A stretch of DNA of 46,704 nt from Chitinophagales bacterium. Lineage in GTDB: Bacteria; Bacteroidota; Bacteroidia; Chitinophagales; UBA2359. Below, piece after piece: positions 23,601 to 33,797 of this stretch. The notes beneath the pieces are model-generated. The model had not been told where the DNA came from, searched no databases, and worked only from the letters and a program-made list of their open reading frames with translations. The translations under genes and the position numbers were made by a program. Location of the stretch: the NCBI GenBank assembly GCA_020629005.1, contig JAHDEE010000021.1:1-46704 (forward strand), read 5' to 3'. How positions within the stretch are numbered: the stretch's first letter is position 1; every line of letters starts with the position of its first letter.

Positions 23601-26600
23601 GTAGTAGCAGTCATAGTAGTTGTAGGATCGGTCGGATCAGCAAAGGTTATTCCTGCGCCTGACCATTGTCCGCCGGCAGCAGCAGTAGCACTTAACTGAT
23701 GTGATAGTCCACACACAACCGCATCAATACCGGCATTGGCAGTCGCAGTACTTTCCGTGAAAGTGATAATCATGAGATCCGCCGATGAATCACATTCATT
23801 GGCAATCGACCAGGAGAAGGTATAGTCTCCTGCTTCAGCCACTGTCACAGTCGCATTAGGATCATTTTCATCACTGAAGGTACCAGCTCCAGACCAGGTA
23901 CCGGTTCCTACGACAGGGGTGTTTCCGGTAAGTGTATAAGTCAAGCCACAAACCGTTTCATTTTCTCCTACCGTCGCTTGTGTTGGCATAGGGTCAACAA
24001 AAGAAATGGTCACGGCATCTGATGCCGTTCCACAGTCACTGGTGGCAGTCCAAACAAATTCCTGATTTCCATAATCGGCAACGGTCACCACTGTGTTCGG
24101 ATCATTAGCATCTGCGAATGTTCCAGAACCAGTCCAGGTGCCAGTTTCAGGCGTTCCTGCCAAAGTGTAGGAGAGTCCACATATAGAATCATCTGCACCA
24201 GCATTTGCCACTGCCTCATTTTCACTAAAGATAACTGTCACATCGTCGCTTGCATTTGCCGAGCATTCGCCTGAGCCTGTCCAGGTGAAGGTATAGGTTC
24301 CAGGAGCAACCACTGTGACGGTAGTTGCAGCCGAAGAGGCATTCGCAAAGGTACCATTACCGGACCATGTTCCAGTTCCTGAAGCAGCAAGGTCGAAGCT
24401 AAGTCCGCAGGTCTCACCTCCGGCACCAGCATCTACTGCTTCGCCCTCCACAAAGCTGATGATTACAAGATCCATACTGTTTCCACAGTCGTTTGATATA
24501 TCCCAGCTAAAGGTATAATCACCGTAGTCTGCCACTGTAACCGTGGTGGTTGCATTATTGGCATCAGCAAAGCTTCCAGAACCACTCCAGGTTCCCTGAC
24601 CGAATGCAGGATTGTTACCTTGCAGCGTATAACTCAGGCCACAAACTTGTTCATTAGGACCAGCTTCAGCAGTACTTGGGCTTTCTTCAAAAGTAACATC
24701 AACCTGATCGCTGCTGACTCCGCAGTCGTCTGTCGTTGTCCAGGTAAAAGTATAGGTACCAGGTCCTGCCACCGATACTTCACTATTTCCATCAGAACTT
24801 GCAAATGTTCCGTTTCCTGTCCAGGTTCCCGTTCCTTGTGCCGCCATTGTCGCAGACAGTCCGCAGACTGACTGATCAGGACCTGCATTGGCCTGAGCTC
24901 CATCAGAGAATTCAATAGTTACTTGATCGATAGATGAGTTTCCGCAATCATCTGTTACACTGAGTGTATAAGTATAGGTACCTACAGCAGCCACCGTTAC
25001 GGTCGTATTACCTTCTGTTGCGTTTGCGAAGGTTCCATTACCAGACCAGAGAACGTTTGAAACCGGTGCGCCTTCAAGTACTGCTACATTTCCACAAACT
25101 GTTTGATCTGCTCCAGCATCTGCCTGCAATGCTTCCGCGAAAACGATAGTCACTTCATCACTCGATGTTCCACAGCTACTCGTTACTGTATAGGTAAAGG
25201 TGTAGGTTCCAGGTGCTGCAACAGAAACAGAGGTCATGGCTGCATTGCTGTCAGCGAAGTTTCCATTGCCGGACCAGATACCGCCGTCTACAGGTGTTGC
25301 GCTCAAGTTAGCAAAGGTTTCGCAAACTGTTTGGTCTGCTCCAGCATTAGCAGTCTCCCCTTCTGTGAACACGATCGTGACGTCATCACTGCTCGCTCCG
25401 CAGCTACCATTAATTGTATAAGTGAAAGTGTAGGTACCTGGGGCGGATACTGACACAGTTGTATTTGCATTTCCTGCATCGGCAAATGTTCCATTTCCAC
25501 TCCACTGTCCTCCTGCAGCTGGAGTCGCGCTTAGCACAGCACTGGTACCACAAAGCGTTTGGTCTTGACCTGCATTAGCTGTTTCTCCTTCGGTGAATAC
25601 AATGGTTACATTATCGCTCGACACGCCACAACTACTGGTTACTGTATAAGTAAAGGTGTATGTCCCGGCAGCTGCTACAGTCACAGAAGTATTTCCTTCA
25701 TTTGCATTGGCGAATGTTCCATTTCCAGACCATTGCCCACCACTTAGCGCTGTGCCGCTCAAGGCAGCTACATTACCACATACCGTCTGATCTGCTCCTG
25801 CATTTGCAGTTGATCCTTCGCTGAACACTACCGTCACATTATCACTCGAAGTACCACATGAATTTGAAACAGTGTAGGTAAATGTGTAGGTACCAGGACC
25901 TGCAACTGTGACGGAGGTATTGCCTTGATTTGGAGTTGAAAAAGTCCCATTTCCGGTCCATAGCCCGCCCGACAAAGGAGTCCCGCTAAGTAGTGCGAGA
26001 TTTCCGCAGACTGACTGATCTGGACCTGCGTAAGCCAAATCAGGATTTTCGCCAAAAACGATGGTAACCTGATCGCTCGAAGTACCACATCCGTCCGTAA
26101 CGGTCCAGGTAAAGGTGTAGGAGCCTCCAGAAGCAACAGATACACTGGTATTCGGCAGACTGCTGTCTGCAAAAACTCCAGGACCTGTCCATTGGCCGGT
26201 AGCACCAGGCGCCAGGCTCGCAGCAAGGTCAAAGCTGGTACCACAAATAGTTTGGTCTGGTCCTGCATTGGCAATTCCTCCACCCTCACCAAATGTGATG
26301 GTTACTTCATCGGTCAGCAAAGGACAGTTACAATTGCTTACTGTCCAACTGAAGGTATAGGTTCCAGGAGCTGCCACTGTCACCGTTGTATTTGGCTGGT
26401 TTGAGTCGCCAAACAAACCAGGTCCCTGCCATGTTCCGATTCCGATAGACGGCTGAGCCGCTGCCAGATTGTAACTTAGACCACAGGTGCTGGCATCCGG
26501 ACCTGCGTCTACATTGGTAGGCTGCTGCCCAAACTCAACGACCACATAGTCCACTCCCGAACCGCAAGGCCCGTCGACAATCCAGGTGAATTGATATACT

Positions 26601-29600
26601 CCGTATTGATTAACTGAAATCGTTGTATTTGGATCATTTGAGTTCGCAAAGCTGGCTGAGCCAGCCCAGGTACCAGTGGCACCTGCTGGAAGCAAGGCAC
26701 CCAACTGGGCGGACAAACCACAGATTTGTTGGTCTGGTCCTGCGTTTGCTCCTCCAGCACCACTATTAAAGTTCACGTTCACCTGATCAGTGGCGGTACC
26801 GCATTCATTGCTGCTTGTCCAGGTGAAGGTGTAATTTCCGGTACTTGCTACGGTCACTGTAGCATTTGGATCGTTGATATTTGAGAAAGTACCGTTTCCA
26901 GACCATGTTCCATTGCCGGAGGCAGCAAGGTTTGCACTCAAGGAGCAAGAACTCTGATCCGGGCCTGCATTCGCAGTTGGCGCTGCGCCACCAAAGGTTA
27001 TACTCACCTGATCAGAGATTTCAGGACAAACGCAATTCTCGACTATCCAGGTGAAAGTGTAGGTTCCCGGTGTTGGAACCGTAACGGTAGCATTCGCCAA
27101 ATGAGAATCTGAGAACAATCCTGGGCCTACCCAGGTCCCCTCTCCTATTGCCGGGACTACGGCATTCATATCGTATGAGAGACCACAAACAGAATTATCA
27201 GGACCAGCATCAACAAATGTTGGCTGCTCGCCAAAGATTACTTCAACTGAGTCGGAGCTATCCCCACAAGCGCCACCAGGGACGCTCCACGTGTAAGTAT
27301 AAGTTCCGTAGGCAGGGGCAGTTACTGTTGTTGTAGCATTATTAGGATTGGCAAAAACTCCAGGACCTGACCAAGTTCCATTGGCACCTGAGCCAGATAA
27401 AGTGTAGCTCAATCCACAAACTTCCATGTCGTTGCCAGCATTGGCAATTACCGGACTTGAGAAGTTGACCAGCACTTCGTCAGTATAACTACCGCACTGC
27501 GAAGTAACGGTCCAATAAAGTGTATATACTCCGTAACCCGGCACAGTTACACTGCTGGTAGCGCTGCCTGGATTGCTGAAGTTCGCATTGCTGCCTGTCC
27601 AGCTTCCAGTAGCTCCGGAGGCTGGTTGCAAAGCGGCCAAGTTGGCCGACAGACCACATACATTCTGATCGCTTCCTGCATTTGCACTTACGGTACCGAG
27701 GAAGGTAACATTCACATTGTCTGCCGAACTGCCACAGCTATTGCTGACTGTCCAGGTATAAGTATAGGTTCCAGGAGCCGCAACAGTTACCAGAGTGTTA
27801 GCACTGGTCGGAGAACTAATTCCCGGACCATTAGTCCAACTACCATTAGCATTAGCAGGCAGTATTGCATTTAGATTTGTTGCCAGTCCGCAGGCAGCAA
27901 AGTCTTGTCCTGCCTGTGCCTGACCTGGACTTTGACCGAATGTAACATTTACTTGATCACTCGTGCTACCGCACTGACTGTTTCCTGTCCAGGTGAAGGT
28001 ATAAGTACCCGGTGCGCTAACTGTCACCGTACTATTCGGCTGATTAACATTGCTGAAGGTTCCATTGCCAGACCACTGTCCTGCACTTCCTGTTGCTGAA
28101 AGATTGTAGCTAAGGCTACAGACTGTAGCATCCGTTCCGGCATCTACGGAAGGGGCGTTACCAAGAAAGGTAACATTCACATCATCCGATGTGCTACCAC
28201 AGCTATTTGTGTTTGTCCATGTGTAAGTGTATGTACCGGCACTTGGAACAGTCACCGAAGAGTTGGCAAGTACCGGATTACTAATTCCTTGTCCACTGGT
28301 CCAACTTCCTGTCCCAATTGAAGGAAGGATGGCATTGAGATTAGCTGTAAAGCCGCAAATTGCGAAATCTGCTCCAGCCTGCGCTACTGAAGGTGCTTGA
28401 CCAAAGGTAATGTTCACCTGATCGTTCGTAGCTCCACATTGACTATCACTTGTATAGGTGAATGTGTAGGTTCCTGCAGAAGCTACAGTAACGGTGGTGT
28501 TAGCCGAGCCGATATTTGCGAAACTTCCATTTCCAGACCAGGAACCGGTGCCGCCAGTAGCGGAGAGATTATAGGATAAGGTACATACAGAAGCGTCAGC
28601 TCCTGCATTTACTATTGGCGCATCTCCAAGGAACGTCACATTGACCTGATCGGCGGTACTTCCACATTCGTTAGAAATCGTCCAGGTATAAGTATACAAT
28701 CCCGGAGCCGGTGCAGTAACTGTGGTGCTTCCGGAAGCAGGATTACTGATTGTTGTCGTACCTGTCCAATTACCCGTGGTGTTTGACTGAAGAACACCTG
28801 CAAGGTTGGCAGCTAGTCCACACACAGCAAAGTCTGCTCCAGCATTTGCAGGAGCCGGAGGCTGACCAAAAGTAATGTTCACCTGATCACTGCTTGTGCC
28901 GCATTGGCTGTCGCTGGTGTAAGTAAAGGTGTAGGTACCGGGACTTGAAACTGTTACAGTTGTATTGGCGGTATTAACATTGGAAAAGCTTCCGTTTCCT
29001 GACCAGGCTCCTGTACCTCCAGTAGCTGCAAGGTTGTAGGTTAAGGTGCAAACCGTGGCATCACTGCCTGCGTTCACAGTTGGTGCATTGCCCAGGAAGG
29101 TAACATTTACCTGATCCGAAGTGCTACCACATTCATTTGAAATTGTCCATGTATAGGTATACAGTCCTGCAGAAGGAACGGTAACAGAAGTGTTTGCAGA
29201 CTCAGGATTTGCTACAGGACTTGATCCTGTCCAGCTGCCAGTCACACCAGACGGGAGAACGGCACTAAGACTTGCTGTCAAGCCACAAATCGCAAAGTCC
29301 TCGCCTGCTTGAGCCGCAGGAGGCGCTTGTCCAAAAGTAACATTGATCTGATCCGATGCTGTTCCACAAACATTGCTGCTTGTGTAGGTATAGGTGTAAG
29401 TCCCAGGAGCACTAACTGTCACGCTAGTAGAAGAAAAGTTAGCATTGCCAAAGGTCCCATTGCCGGTCCAAAAGCCACTACCAAAATCACCTCCAGAGGC
29501 GCCTAAATTATAAGTAAGGCTGCAACTGCTCTGATCACTTCCTGCATCTACAGGAGTTGGTGGTAGCAAGAAGCTTATCGTTACATCATCAGATGCGGAG

Positions 29601-32600
29601 CCACAGTTGTTTGAAGTTATCCAGCTGAAGGTGTAATCACCGGGGGCTGAAACAGTGACCGTACTATTCGGATCTAACTGATTGGAAAATACTCCATTTC
29701 CAGACCATTGTCCAGATCCAAAGGCAGCTAACTGATAGGTGTAGCCGCAAGCAGAGCCATCACTTCCAGCATTGGAAGCCTGCGGTGCTGTGTTCAGCGT
29801 AATCTGCACTTGATCACTATTGTCATAGCAGGCGTTAGAGGTAATCCAGGTCAATACGTATGTTCCTGGGCTGCTTGCTGTAAAAACTGCATTTTCATCA
29901 TTGATGTTACTCACGGAAGTCCCAGCCGGTACAGACCAGTAACCACCAGAGGCTGCCGTAGCAGCAAGATTTGCACTTAAAGAGCAATAGCTAGCATCTG
30001 GACCTGCTATTGCAGGTGAAGGAGCGCCGATAAACGTGATTGTAACTTGATCTTGAATCGGTGAACAACCACTATTGCTGATCGTCCAAGTAAAGGTATA
30101 GGTACCAGTCGTTGGAACCTGAACCGTACTGTTTGGATGGTTTGGATCTGAAAATACTCCTGGGCCAGACCATATTCCCTGACCATTCGTTGGAGAGGCT
30201 GCACTCAATGCATAAACCAAAGCACAGGCATTAGCATCTGGTCCGGCATCAACGGTGGTTGGCTGCTGTGCAAATTCTACTTGCACGTTGTCAGATGCCG
30301 TGCCGCAAGTCCCATTATTTACTGTCCAAGTGAAAGTGTAAGTGCCGTAAGAGGGCATCGTTACCGTGGCATTTGGATCATAAATATCGCTGAAAGTCCC
30401 AGGTCCCGACCAGGATCCTTGTCCCTGTGTTGGCACATTGGCACTGAGAACATGCGAGAGTTGATTACAATAAACTGCATCGGGTCCGGCATTAGCATCC
30501 GGATCCACCTGCGTAAATGTGATATTGACTTGATCGGTATTCGAAGGACAAGAGGTATTACCAATTGTTGTCCAGGTAAAAGTATAAGTCCCGGTCCCTG
30601 CTACAGTGACCGCTGAGTTCGGATCATTTGGATTAACGAAAGTCCCATTTCCCGACCAGTAGCCTGTTCCGGCTACTGGTTGTTGAGCATTGAGGCCATA
30701 GGTCAGACCACATACGCTATCATCATTGCCGGCGTTAGCCGCCGGAGCATTTCCAAGAAAGAGCACATGGACATCATCTGACTGTGTGCCACAGTTTGTG
30801 GTGACTACCCAATTGAAGGTATAATTTCCAGGAGTAGAAACATTCACAAGAGTGTTAGGGCTATTTGCATTTGCAAATGTCCCATTTCCCGACCAGTAGC
30901 CGGAGCCAACACTTGGTGTATTTGCAGAAAGCTGATAAGAATAGCCGCAAACAGAAGCATCAGCTCCAGCATTTGGCGGAGTACCCTCGCTACTGAAAGT
31001 TATTGAGACAACATCCGATACAGGTGCACAGCAACAGTTGCTAACGGTCCAGGTGAAGTCATAAGTACCCGGACCCGCCACTGTGATGGTCGCGTTCGGA
31101 TCGTAGATATCGGAAAAAGTACCTGGACCTGACCAATAAGCGGTCATTCCAGCCGGCATTGGATTCGCTGCCAATGAGGCACTGTTTCCACACACATTTT
31201 GATTTGCACCTGCAAATACCCCTTGAGGTGCACTGTTGAATTCGATGTAAACGGTGGATTGGGCGGTTCCACATACCCCCCCGTCCACGGTCCAGGTAAA
31301 TGGGTAAGTCCCTGGACCAGGCACGGATACCACTGTGTTTGCGGAATTTGGATTCGTGAAAGTTCCTGCACCAGACCATGATGCTGTCATGCCCGAAGGT
31401 GGGTTATTCGCGGCAAGTGAATAGCTCAATCCACAGGTTTGTGCTGATTCACCAGCGTATGAGGTTGGCAGCTCCGTTCCAAAACTTACATTCACGTAAT
31501 CGCTCACTGAAGGACAAGTGCAGTTGCTAACCTCCCAATAGAAACTATAGTTTCCGGGAGTAGCAACAGTCACGGTTGCATTTGGATCATGCGGATCTGA
31601 AAAGGTTCCCGGCCCAGACCACTGACCTTGTCCAACAAGAGGGTCATCTGCATTTAGCATATAACTCAAGGAACAAGTATTGGCATTTGGGCCAGCCTCT
31701 GCAATCGTAGGTGCCTCACCAAAGGTGATCACAACATTATCAGACACTGCGCCACAAACAGGATCGTTCACAGTCCAAATGAAATTAAAAGTCCCATAAT
31801 TATTCACGGTAACCAGCGTGTTAGCTGCATTTGGATTTGCAAAGTTTGCACTGCCAGACCAAGTTCCTGTTCCCGAACTATTAATAGACGCATTGAGGTA
31901 GAATGATAGCCCACAAGTCTCTGCATTCACACCTGCATCCACCTGCACCGTACAGGGATCAAAGTTTACAGTCACTTGATCAGATGCAGTAGCACAGCCA
32001 TTCGTCACTGTCCAGGTAAAAGTATAGCTTCCAGGTCCTGGAACAGTCACAACGGAATTCGGCTGATTCGGATTCGCGAAGGTACCAGGACCTGACCACT
32101 GCCCTGTGGCACCAGAAGGCAAATTAGCTCCTAAGACATATGAGAGACCATATATGGTCACGTCCTCTCCTGCATAAGCTGTGTAAGTCGCACTCTTGAA
32201 TGTCACGGTGACAGCATCACTGACAGTGCCACAATCATTGGAGGCATTCCAATAAAATATATAGGTTCCCGGTCCAGCTACCTGTACACTGGTAGATGGG
32301 CTATTGGCATTTGCAAAAACGCCAGGTCCTGACCAATAGCCTGAAGATCCAGAGCTACTTGCTTGCAAGTTGTGACTTAAGCCACAGACCTCAGCATCAG
32401 TTCCTGCATTAGCTTGTAATGGGGGGCTAAATGTAATAGTTGCGAAGTCTTCGCTCACCGGACATTCGCAATTGCTAGTTGTCCAAACGGCAGTATATGA
32501 TCCATATCCTGGAGCAGTTACCAAACTGTTTGGATCGTAGATATTCGAAAACTGCAGCCCTGCTCCTGACCACACCCCTGAGCCTATTGCTGGGTGTATC

Positions 32601-32983
32601 CCGTTCAAGGCAGTGCTCAAACCACAAACATTTATGTTGTTGCCGGCCTCTGCCTCGCTAGGAGGTGGGTCGAATATGACTGTCACAAAGTCGGTTTGCG
32701 GTGGACAATCCGGATTTGTCACTGTCCACGAAAACAAGTGAGCACCGTAATTACTTACGGTTACTGCAGTGGTTCCAGAAGTCGGATTGGAAAAGGTACC
32801 AGGACCAGTCCATACTCCGTCTCCGAAGAACGGCAGTCCAGCTTGTAAGGTGGCGGTGAGACCACAGGCATTTGCATCCTCACCAGCATCAAAAACACCG
32901 AGGTTGCAGTTCGCCACTGCAGGCGGCGAACCCATCAACAGCAAGAACACCAGAAAGCTAAGTAGTGTCAGAACTTTTTTCAT
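20609..32983 (-). CDS. Giant secreted protein: 45 Ig-like repeats, cadherin-like modules and CHU_C (T9SS type B) domain
   Basis: 4124 residues. The signal peptide is MKKVLTLLSFLVFLLLMGSP (1-25). From about residue 30 to 3560 I count 45 tandem units of about 79 residues with the pattern AGxDxxxCGLSYxLxA, WSGxGTF, TVTVxxPGTYTFTWT and CGxxSDxVxVxF, each with a conserved Cys near both ends that may form a disulfide. Residues 3565-4030 hold cadherin/Big-type modules (DDNETVEINEIAAVDVLAND, YTPDTDYVGADSFTYEICD) and two Cys-rich segments. The last 90 residues (NFFSPNSDGLNDYW, VRVFDLRG, GGIYAYSL) are the gliding-associated CHU_C sorting domain. A cell-surface adhesin or matrix fibre is inferred. Within units 15-22 a two-unit block of about 465 bp is repeated four times. 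Confidence 0.9.
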   Translation of the reverse strand: MKKVLTLLSFLVFLLLMGSPPAVANCNLGVFDAGEDANACGLTATLQAGLPFFGDGVWTGPGTFSNPTSGTTAVTVSNYGAHLFSWTVTNPDCPPQTDFVTVIFDPPPSEAEAGNNINVCGLSTALNGIHPAIGSGVWSGAGLQFSNIYDPNSLVTAPGYGSYTAVWTTSNCECPVSEDFATITFSPPLQANAGTDAEVCGLSHNLQASSSGSSGYWSGPGVFANANSPSTSVQVAGPGTYIFYWNASNDCGTVSDAVTVTFKSATYTAYAGEDVTIYGLSYVLGANLPSGATGQWSGPGTFANPNQPNSVVTVPGPGSYTFTWTVTNGCATASDQVTVNFDPCTVQVDAGVNAETCGLSFYLNASINSSGTGTWSGSANFANPNAANTLVTVNNYGTFNFIWTVNDPVCGAVSDNVVITFGEAPTIAEAGPNANTCSLSYMLNADDPLVGQGQWSGPGTFSDPHDPNATVTVATPGNYSFYWEVSNCTCPSVSDYVNVSFGTELPTSYAGESAQTCGLSYSLAANNPPSGMTASWSGAGTFTNPNSANTVVSVPGPGTYPFTWTVDGGVCGTAQSTVYIEFNSAPQGVFAGANQNVCGNSASLAANPMPAGMTAYWSGPGTFSDIYDPNATITVAGPGTYDFTWTVSNCCCAPVSDVVSITFSSEGTPPNAGADASVCGYSYQLSANTPSVGSGYWSGNGTFANANSPNTLVNVSTPGNYTFNWVVTTNCGTQSDDVHVLFLGNAPAANAGNDDSVCGLTYGLNAQQPVAGTGYWSGNGTFVNPNDPNSAVTVAGTGTYTFTWTTIGNTSCPSNTDQVNITFTQVDPDANAGPDAVYCNQLSHVLSANVPTQGQGSWSGPGTFSDIYDPNATVTMPSYGTYTFTWTVNNGTCGTASDNVQVEFAQQPTTVDAGPDANACALVYALSAASPTNGQGIWSGPGVFSDPNHPNSTVQVPTTGTYTFTWTISNSGCSPIQDQVTITFIGAPSPAIAGPDASYCSLSANLAATAASGGYWSVPAGTSVSNINDENAVFTASSPGTYVLTWITSNACYDNSDQVQITLNTAPQASNAGSDGSACGYTYQLAAFGSGQWSGNGVFSNQLDPNSTVTVSAPGDYTFSWITSNNCGSASDDVTISFLLPPTPVDAGSDQSSCSLTYNLGASGGDFGSGFWTGNGTFGNANFSSTSVTVSAPGTYTYTYTSSNVCGTASDQINVTFGQAPPAAQAGEDFAICGLTASLSAVLPSGVTGSWTGSSPVANPESANTSVTVPSAGLYTYTWTISNECGSTSDQVNVTFLGNAPTVNAGSDATVCTLTYNLAATGGTGAWSGNGSFSNVNTANTTVTVSSPGTYTFTYTSDSQCGTSSDQVNITFGQPPAPANAGADFAVCGLAANLAGVLQSNTTGNWTGTTTISNPASGSTTVTAPAPGLYTYTWTISNECGSTADQVNVTFLGDAPIVNAGADASVCTLSYNLSATGGTGSWSGNGSFANIGSANTTVTVASAGTYTFTYTSDSQCGATNDQVNITFGQAPSVAQAGADFAICGFTANLNAILPSIGTGSWTSGQGISNPVLANSSVTVPSAGTYTYTWTNTNSCGSTSDDVNVTFLGNAPSVDAGTDATVCSLSYNLSATGSAGQWSGNGTFSNVNQPNSTVTVSAPGTYTFTWTGNSQCGSTSDQVNVTFGQSPGQAQAGQDFAACGLATNLNAILPANANGSWTNGPGISSPTSANTLVTVAAPGTYTYTWTVSNSCGSSADNVNVTFLGTVSANAGSDQNVCGLSANLAALQPASGATGSWTGSNANFSNPGSATSSVTVPGYGVYTLYWTVTSQCGSYTDEVLVNFSSPVIANAGNDMEVCGLSYTLSGSGANGTWSGPGVFANPNNATTTVTAPAYGTYTYTWSVPGGACGDSSDSVEVIFGEQPTFVDAGPDNSVCGLSYDMNAVVPAIGEGTWVGPGLFSDSHLANATVTVPTPGTYTFTWIVENCVCPEISDQVSITFGGAAPTANAGPDQSSCSLSANLAASGNGTWSGNGTFSNINDPNATVTVASTGNYTFTWTSSNECGTATDQVNVNFNSGAGGANAGPDQQICGLSAQLGALLPAGATGTWAGSASFANSNDPNTTISVNQYGVYQFTWIVDGPCGSGVDYVVVEFGQQPTNVDAGPDASTCGLSYNLAAAQPSIGIGTWQGPGLFGDSNQPNTTVTVAAPGTYTFSWTVSNCNCPLLTDEVTITFGEGGGIANAGPDQTICGTSFDLAASLAPGATGQWTGPGVFADSSLPNTSVSVASGGSYTFTWTVTDGCGTSSDQVTIVFGENPDLAYAGPDQSVCGNLALLSGTPLSGGLWTGNGTFSTPNQGNTSVTVAGPGTYTFTYTVSNSCGTSSDNVTVVFSEGSTANAGADQTVCGNVAALSGTALSGGQWSGNGTFANANEGNTSVTVAAAGTYTFTYTVTSSCGVSSDNVTIVFTEGETANAGQDQTLCGTSAVLSATPAAGGQWSGNGTFADAGNANTTVSVSAPGTYTFTYTINGSCGASSDDVTIVFTEGETANAGADQTVCETFANLSATPVDGGIWSGNGNFADSNAAMTSVSVAAPGTYTFTYTVTSSCGTSSDEVTIVFAEALQADAGADQTVCGNVAVLEGAPVSNVLWSGNGTFANATEGNTTVTVAAVGTYTYTLSVTDDCGNSSIDQVTIEFSDGAQANAGPDQSVCGLSATMAAQGTGTWTGNGTFASSDGNSEVSVAGPGTYTFTWTTTDDCGVSSDQVDVTFEESPSTAEAGPNEQVCGLSYTLQGNNPAFGQGTWSGSGSFADANNATTTVTVADYGDYTFSWDISNDCGNSMDLVIISFVEGEAVDAGAGGETCGLSFDLAASGTGTWSGNGTFANASSAATTVTVVAPGTYTFTWTGSGECSANASDDVTVIFSENEAVANAGADDSICGLSYTLAGTPETGTWTGSGTFADANDPNTVVTVADYGNQEFVWTATSDCGTASDAVTISFVDPMPTQATVGENETVCGLTYTLTGNTPVVGTGTWSGAGTFSDENDPNATVTVAEAGDYTFSWSIANECDSSADLMIITFTESTATANAGIDAVVCGLSHQLSATAAAGGQWSGAGITFADPTDPTTTMTATTAGIYTATWTVDSDCGQASDSVEVELIETSTADAGNDDTTCGTSYALMANVAAGQTGTWTGNGTFADATDPNTTVAVSAAGEYTFTWTLDAGDPCPATSDQVTINFTEGVGANAGMDDTTCGIFLYQLSAQLPEGESGLWSGAGTFANATDPMTSVAVLEAGTYVFTWTVTGSSCGSGSDEVEITFIEPLNANAGANGANCDLDYTMNAGEVPEGATGYWSPVDGLTITDVSDPNTTVMAAEAGMYSMTWNLERDGCESDTDVVVLDLGAGNEVTADAGPDDQQCGLIFELSAQLSANATGFWTGLGTFADANSPNTEVTVDAYGVYIFTWNVESTCGSSSDQVQVEFGTQPTIVDAGPDDSVCGLSYTFDAAIPDVGLGFWLGEGEFSASANPGATVTVSDYGTYTFVWSVENCNCPTVSDEVVITFEDCTQVEESVTAVDDEYSTEMNEEITISPMNNDIYEGNNTVNYSAVTQPAHGTVMPLDNNLVYMPNEGYVGPDVFTYTVCDSAGNCDTAIVTINIVYTPTECEYVGDFCTEPLTSVSICIVPCDINNGFITDLTTTYNCSLSVTSDICFQYTPLPGFLGQDQIVITYCDTDGNCESHYADITVVESCEGGTPNDSNETPVTEDDQGSTVEGGSVTISPLLNDNDPNDDELTIASVGSPSNGTATINGYDIVYTPAPGFTGVDSFGYTVCDSNGACATAIITITVVSNDGNNAPFANDDNETVEINEIAAVDVLANDSDPDGDSFYISDYGQPTNGTVVQGGTNLLYTPDTDYVGADSFTYEICDTEDACVTATVSINVVDSSACNNPALCTTPVTPTEVCIDFCTIDDADVTVQDVHTLFDCSINLLGGTCVQYTGLPAFYGEEQLEVTGCDSEGNCETITVIITVQDDCSQEPTEGKAPGETLLIPNFFSPNSDGLNDYWLVKDLPDEDDLYVRVFDLRGQMMYEQRISETLLWDGRASGALLPGGIYAYSLGNGKNVHYTGLLNIRR

Positions 32984-33797
32984 TTTTGCACGTATTTATT
33001 TGGTCGCTTCACAGAGTAGGATTAGGGCTTGTATCCCAGTGTGATGCATGCTTGCGTGAAGTGCAAATATTGTACCATCAGGTACATAGCGGCCGCTCTC
33101 AAAGCCCCTCCATAAGGACCTCAAAAGGCAATGTCTGAAGCAAAAAAAATTGGCCTCAGAATCATTTACGCCACTCTTAAACTAAAGGGCAAAAATTGCA
33201 CTTCGCTTTAGGAGCAAGCATGTCAAAAAATCTATTAAAGACTTTAACATAAGAACAATAATTAGGCCCAAAACAAGTGTTGACAATTGTAGAATCTGTA
33301 ATGCAGCCAGTTGCAATAATAACAAAGCATGCCCATTTGTCGCCATATAACATTTAAGTCTAAATATGGCCGAAACAAGCAGATTTTCGGACTGTTGTTA
33401 TGTGACCCCAAAAGTGATGGAATCCAGGTGCTGCAATCAATAATGGCGTGAATTTGTTTTTGTTTAGCACAAACAGGAAACAAGGAAAAATCGGCGTTTT
33501 TGTCCAAAAAAGTCATAAGAAAACTACTTGTTTGAGCGCGATAAAATCTGGGGTTCACGTCATTCTCCAACGCAGTGTTGAGCTGGTGCAACATAACTGC
33601 TGAGACTAAAAGACAATCGATTTTGCGGAAAGCAGGACAGCTTAGCCCAGTATTTGCAGACTCCTTAAGTTAAATTTGTCTTAAGTCTAGCCCTGTTTCT
33701 TTGAGAAAACTACACAGATGTTACCTTCAATCCCGGAGTAGCAAGCCATTGTTGGTTTTGGCTCCGTATATCATGGAAACAGCGTAGAAGTACGGTT
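32984..33797. other. 814-bp divergent intergenic region
   Basis: No convincing gene. It holds a perfect GTACC-ATCA-GGTAC inverted repeat (33072-33085) next to AATATTTG on the minus strand, a near -7 box for the giant gene. On the plus side TAAATTTG (33671-33678) is a consensus -7 box for the regulator gene, lying between two direct CTTAAGT copies (33664-33670, 33680-33686); no good -33 box was seen. A 110-codon minus ORF (33262-33594) has no protein-like features. Confidence 0.4.

Noticed and set aside
24900-26100. Regular periodicity that could be mistaken for a CRISPR or satellite array
   Set aside because: The period of about 225 bp follows the protein repeat, units are diverged and stay in frame, and there are no short identical repeats with unique spacers.
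20662-32848. Many plus-strand ORFs of 60-150 codons opposite the giant gene
   Set aside because: They recur with the repeat period of the coding strand and are antisense shadows of the Ig-like units.
33262-33594. 110-codon minus-strand ORF upstream of the response regulator
   Set aside because: No domain, signal or neighbour context; composition is like translated non-coding DNA.
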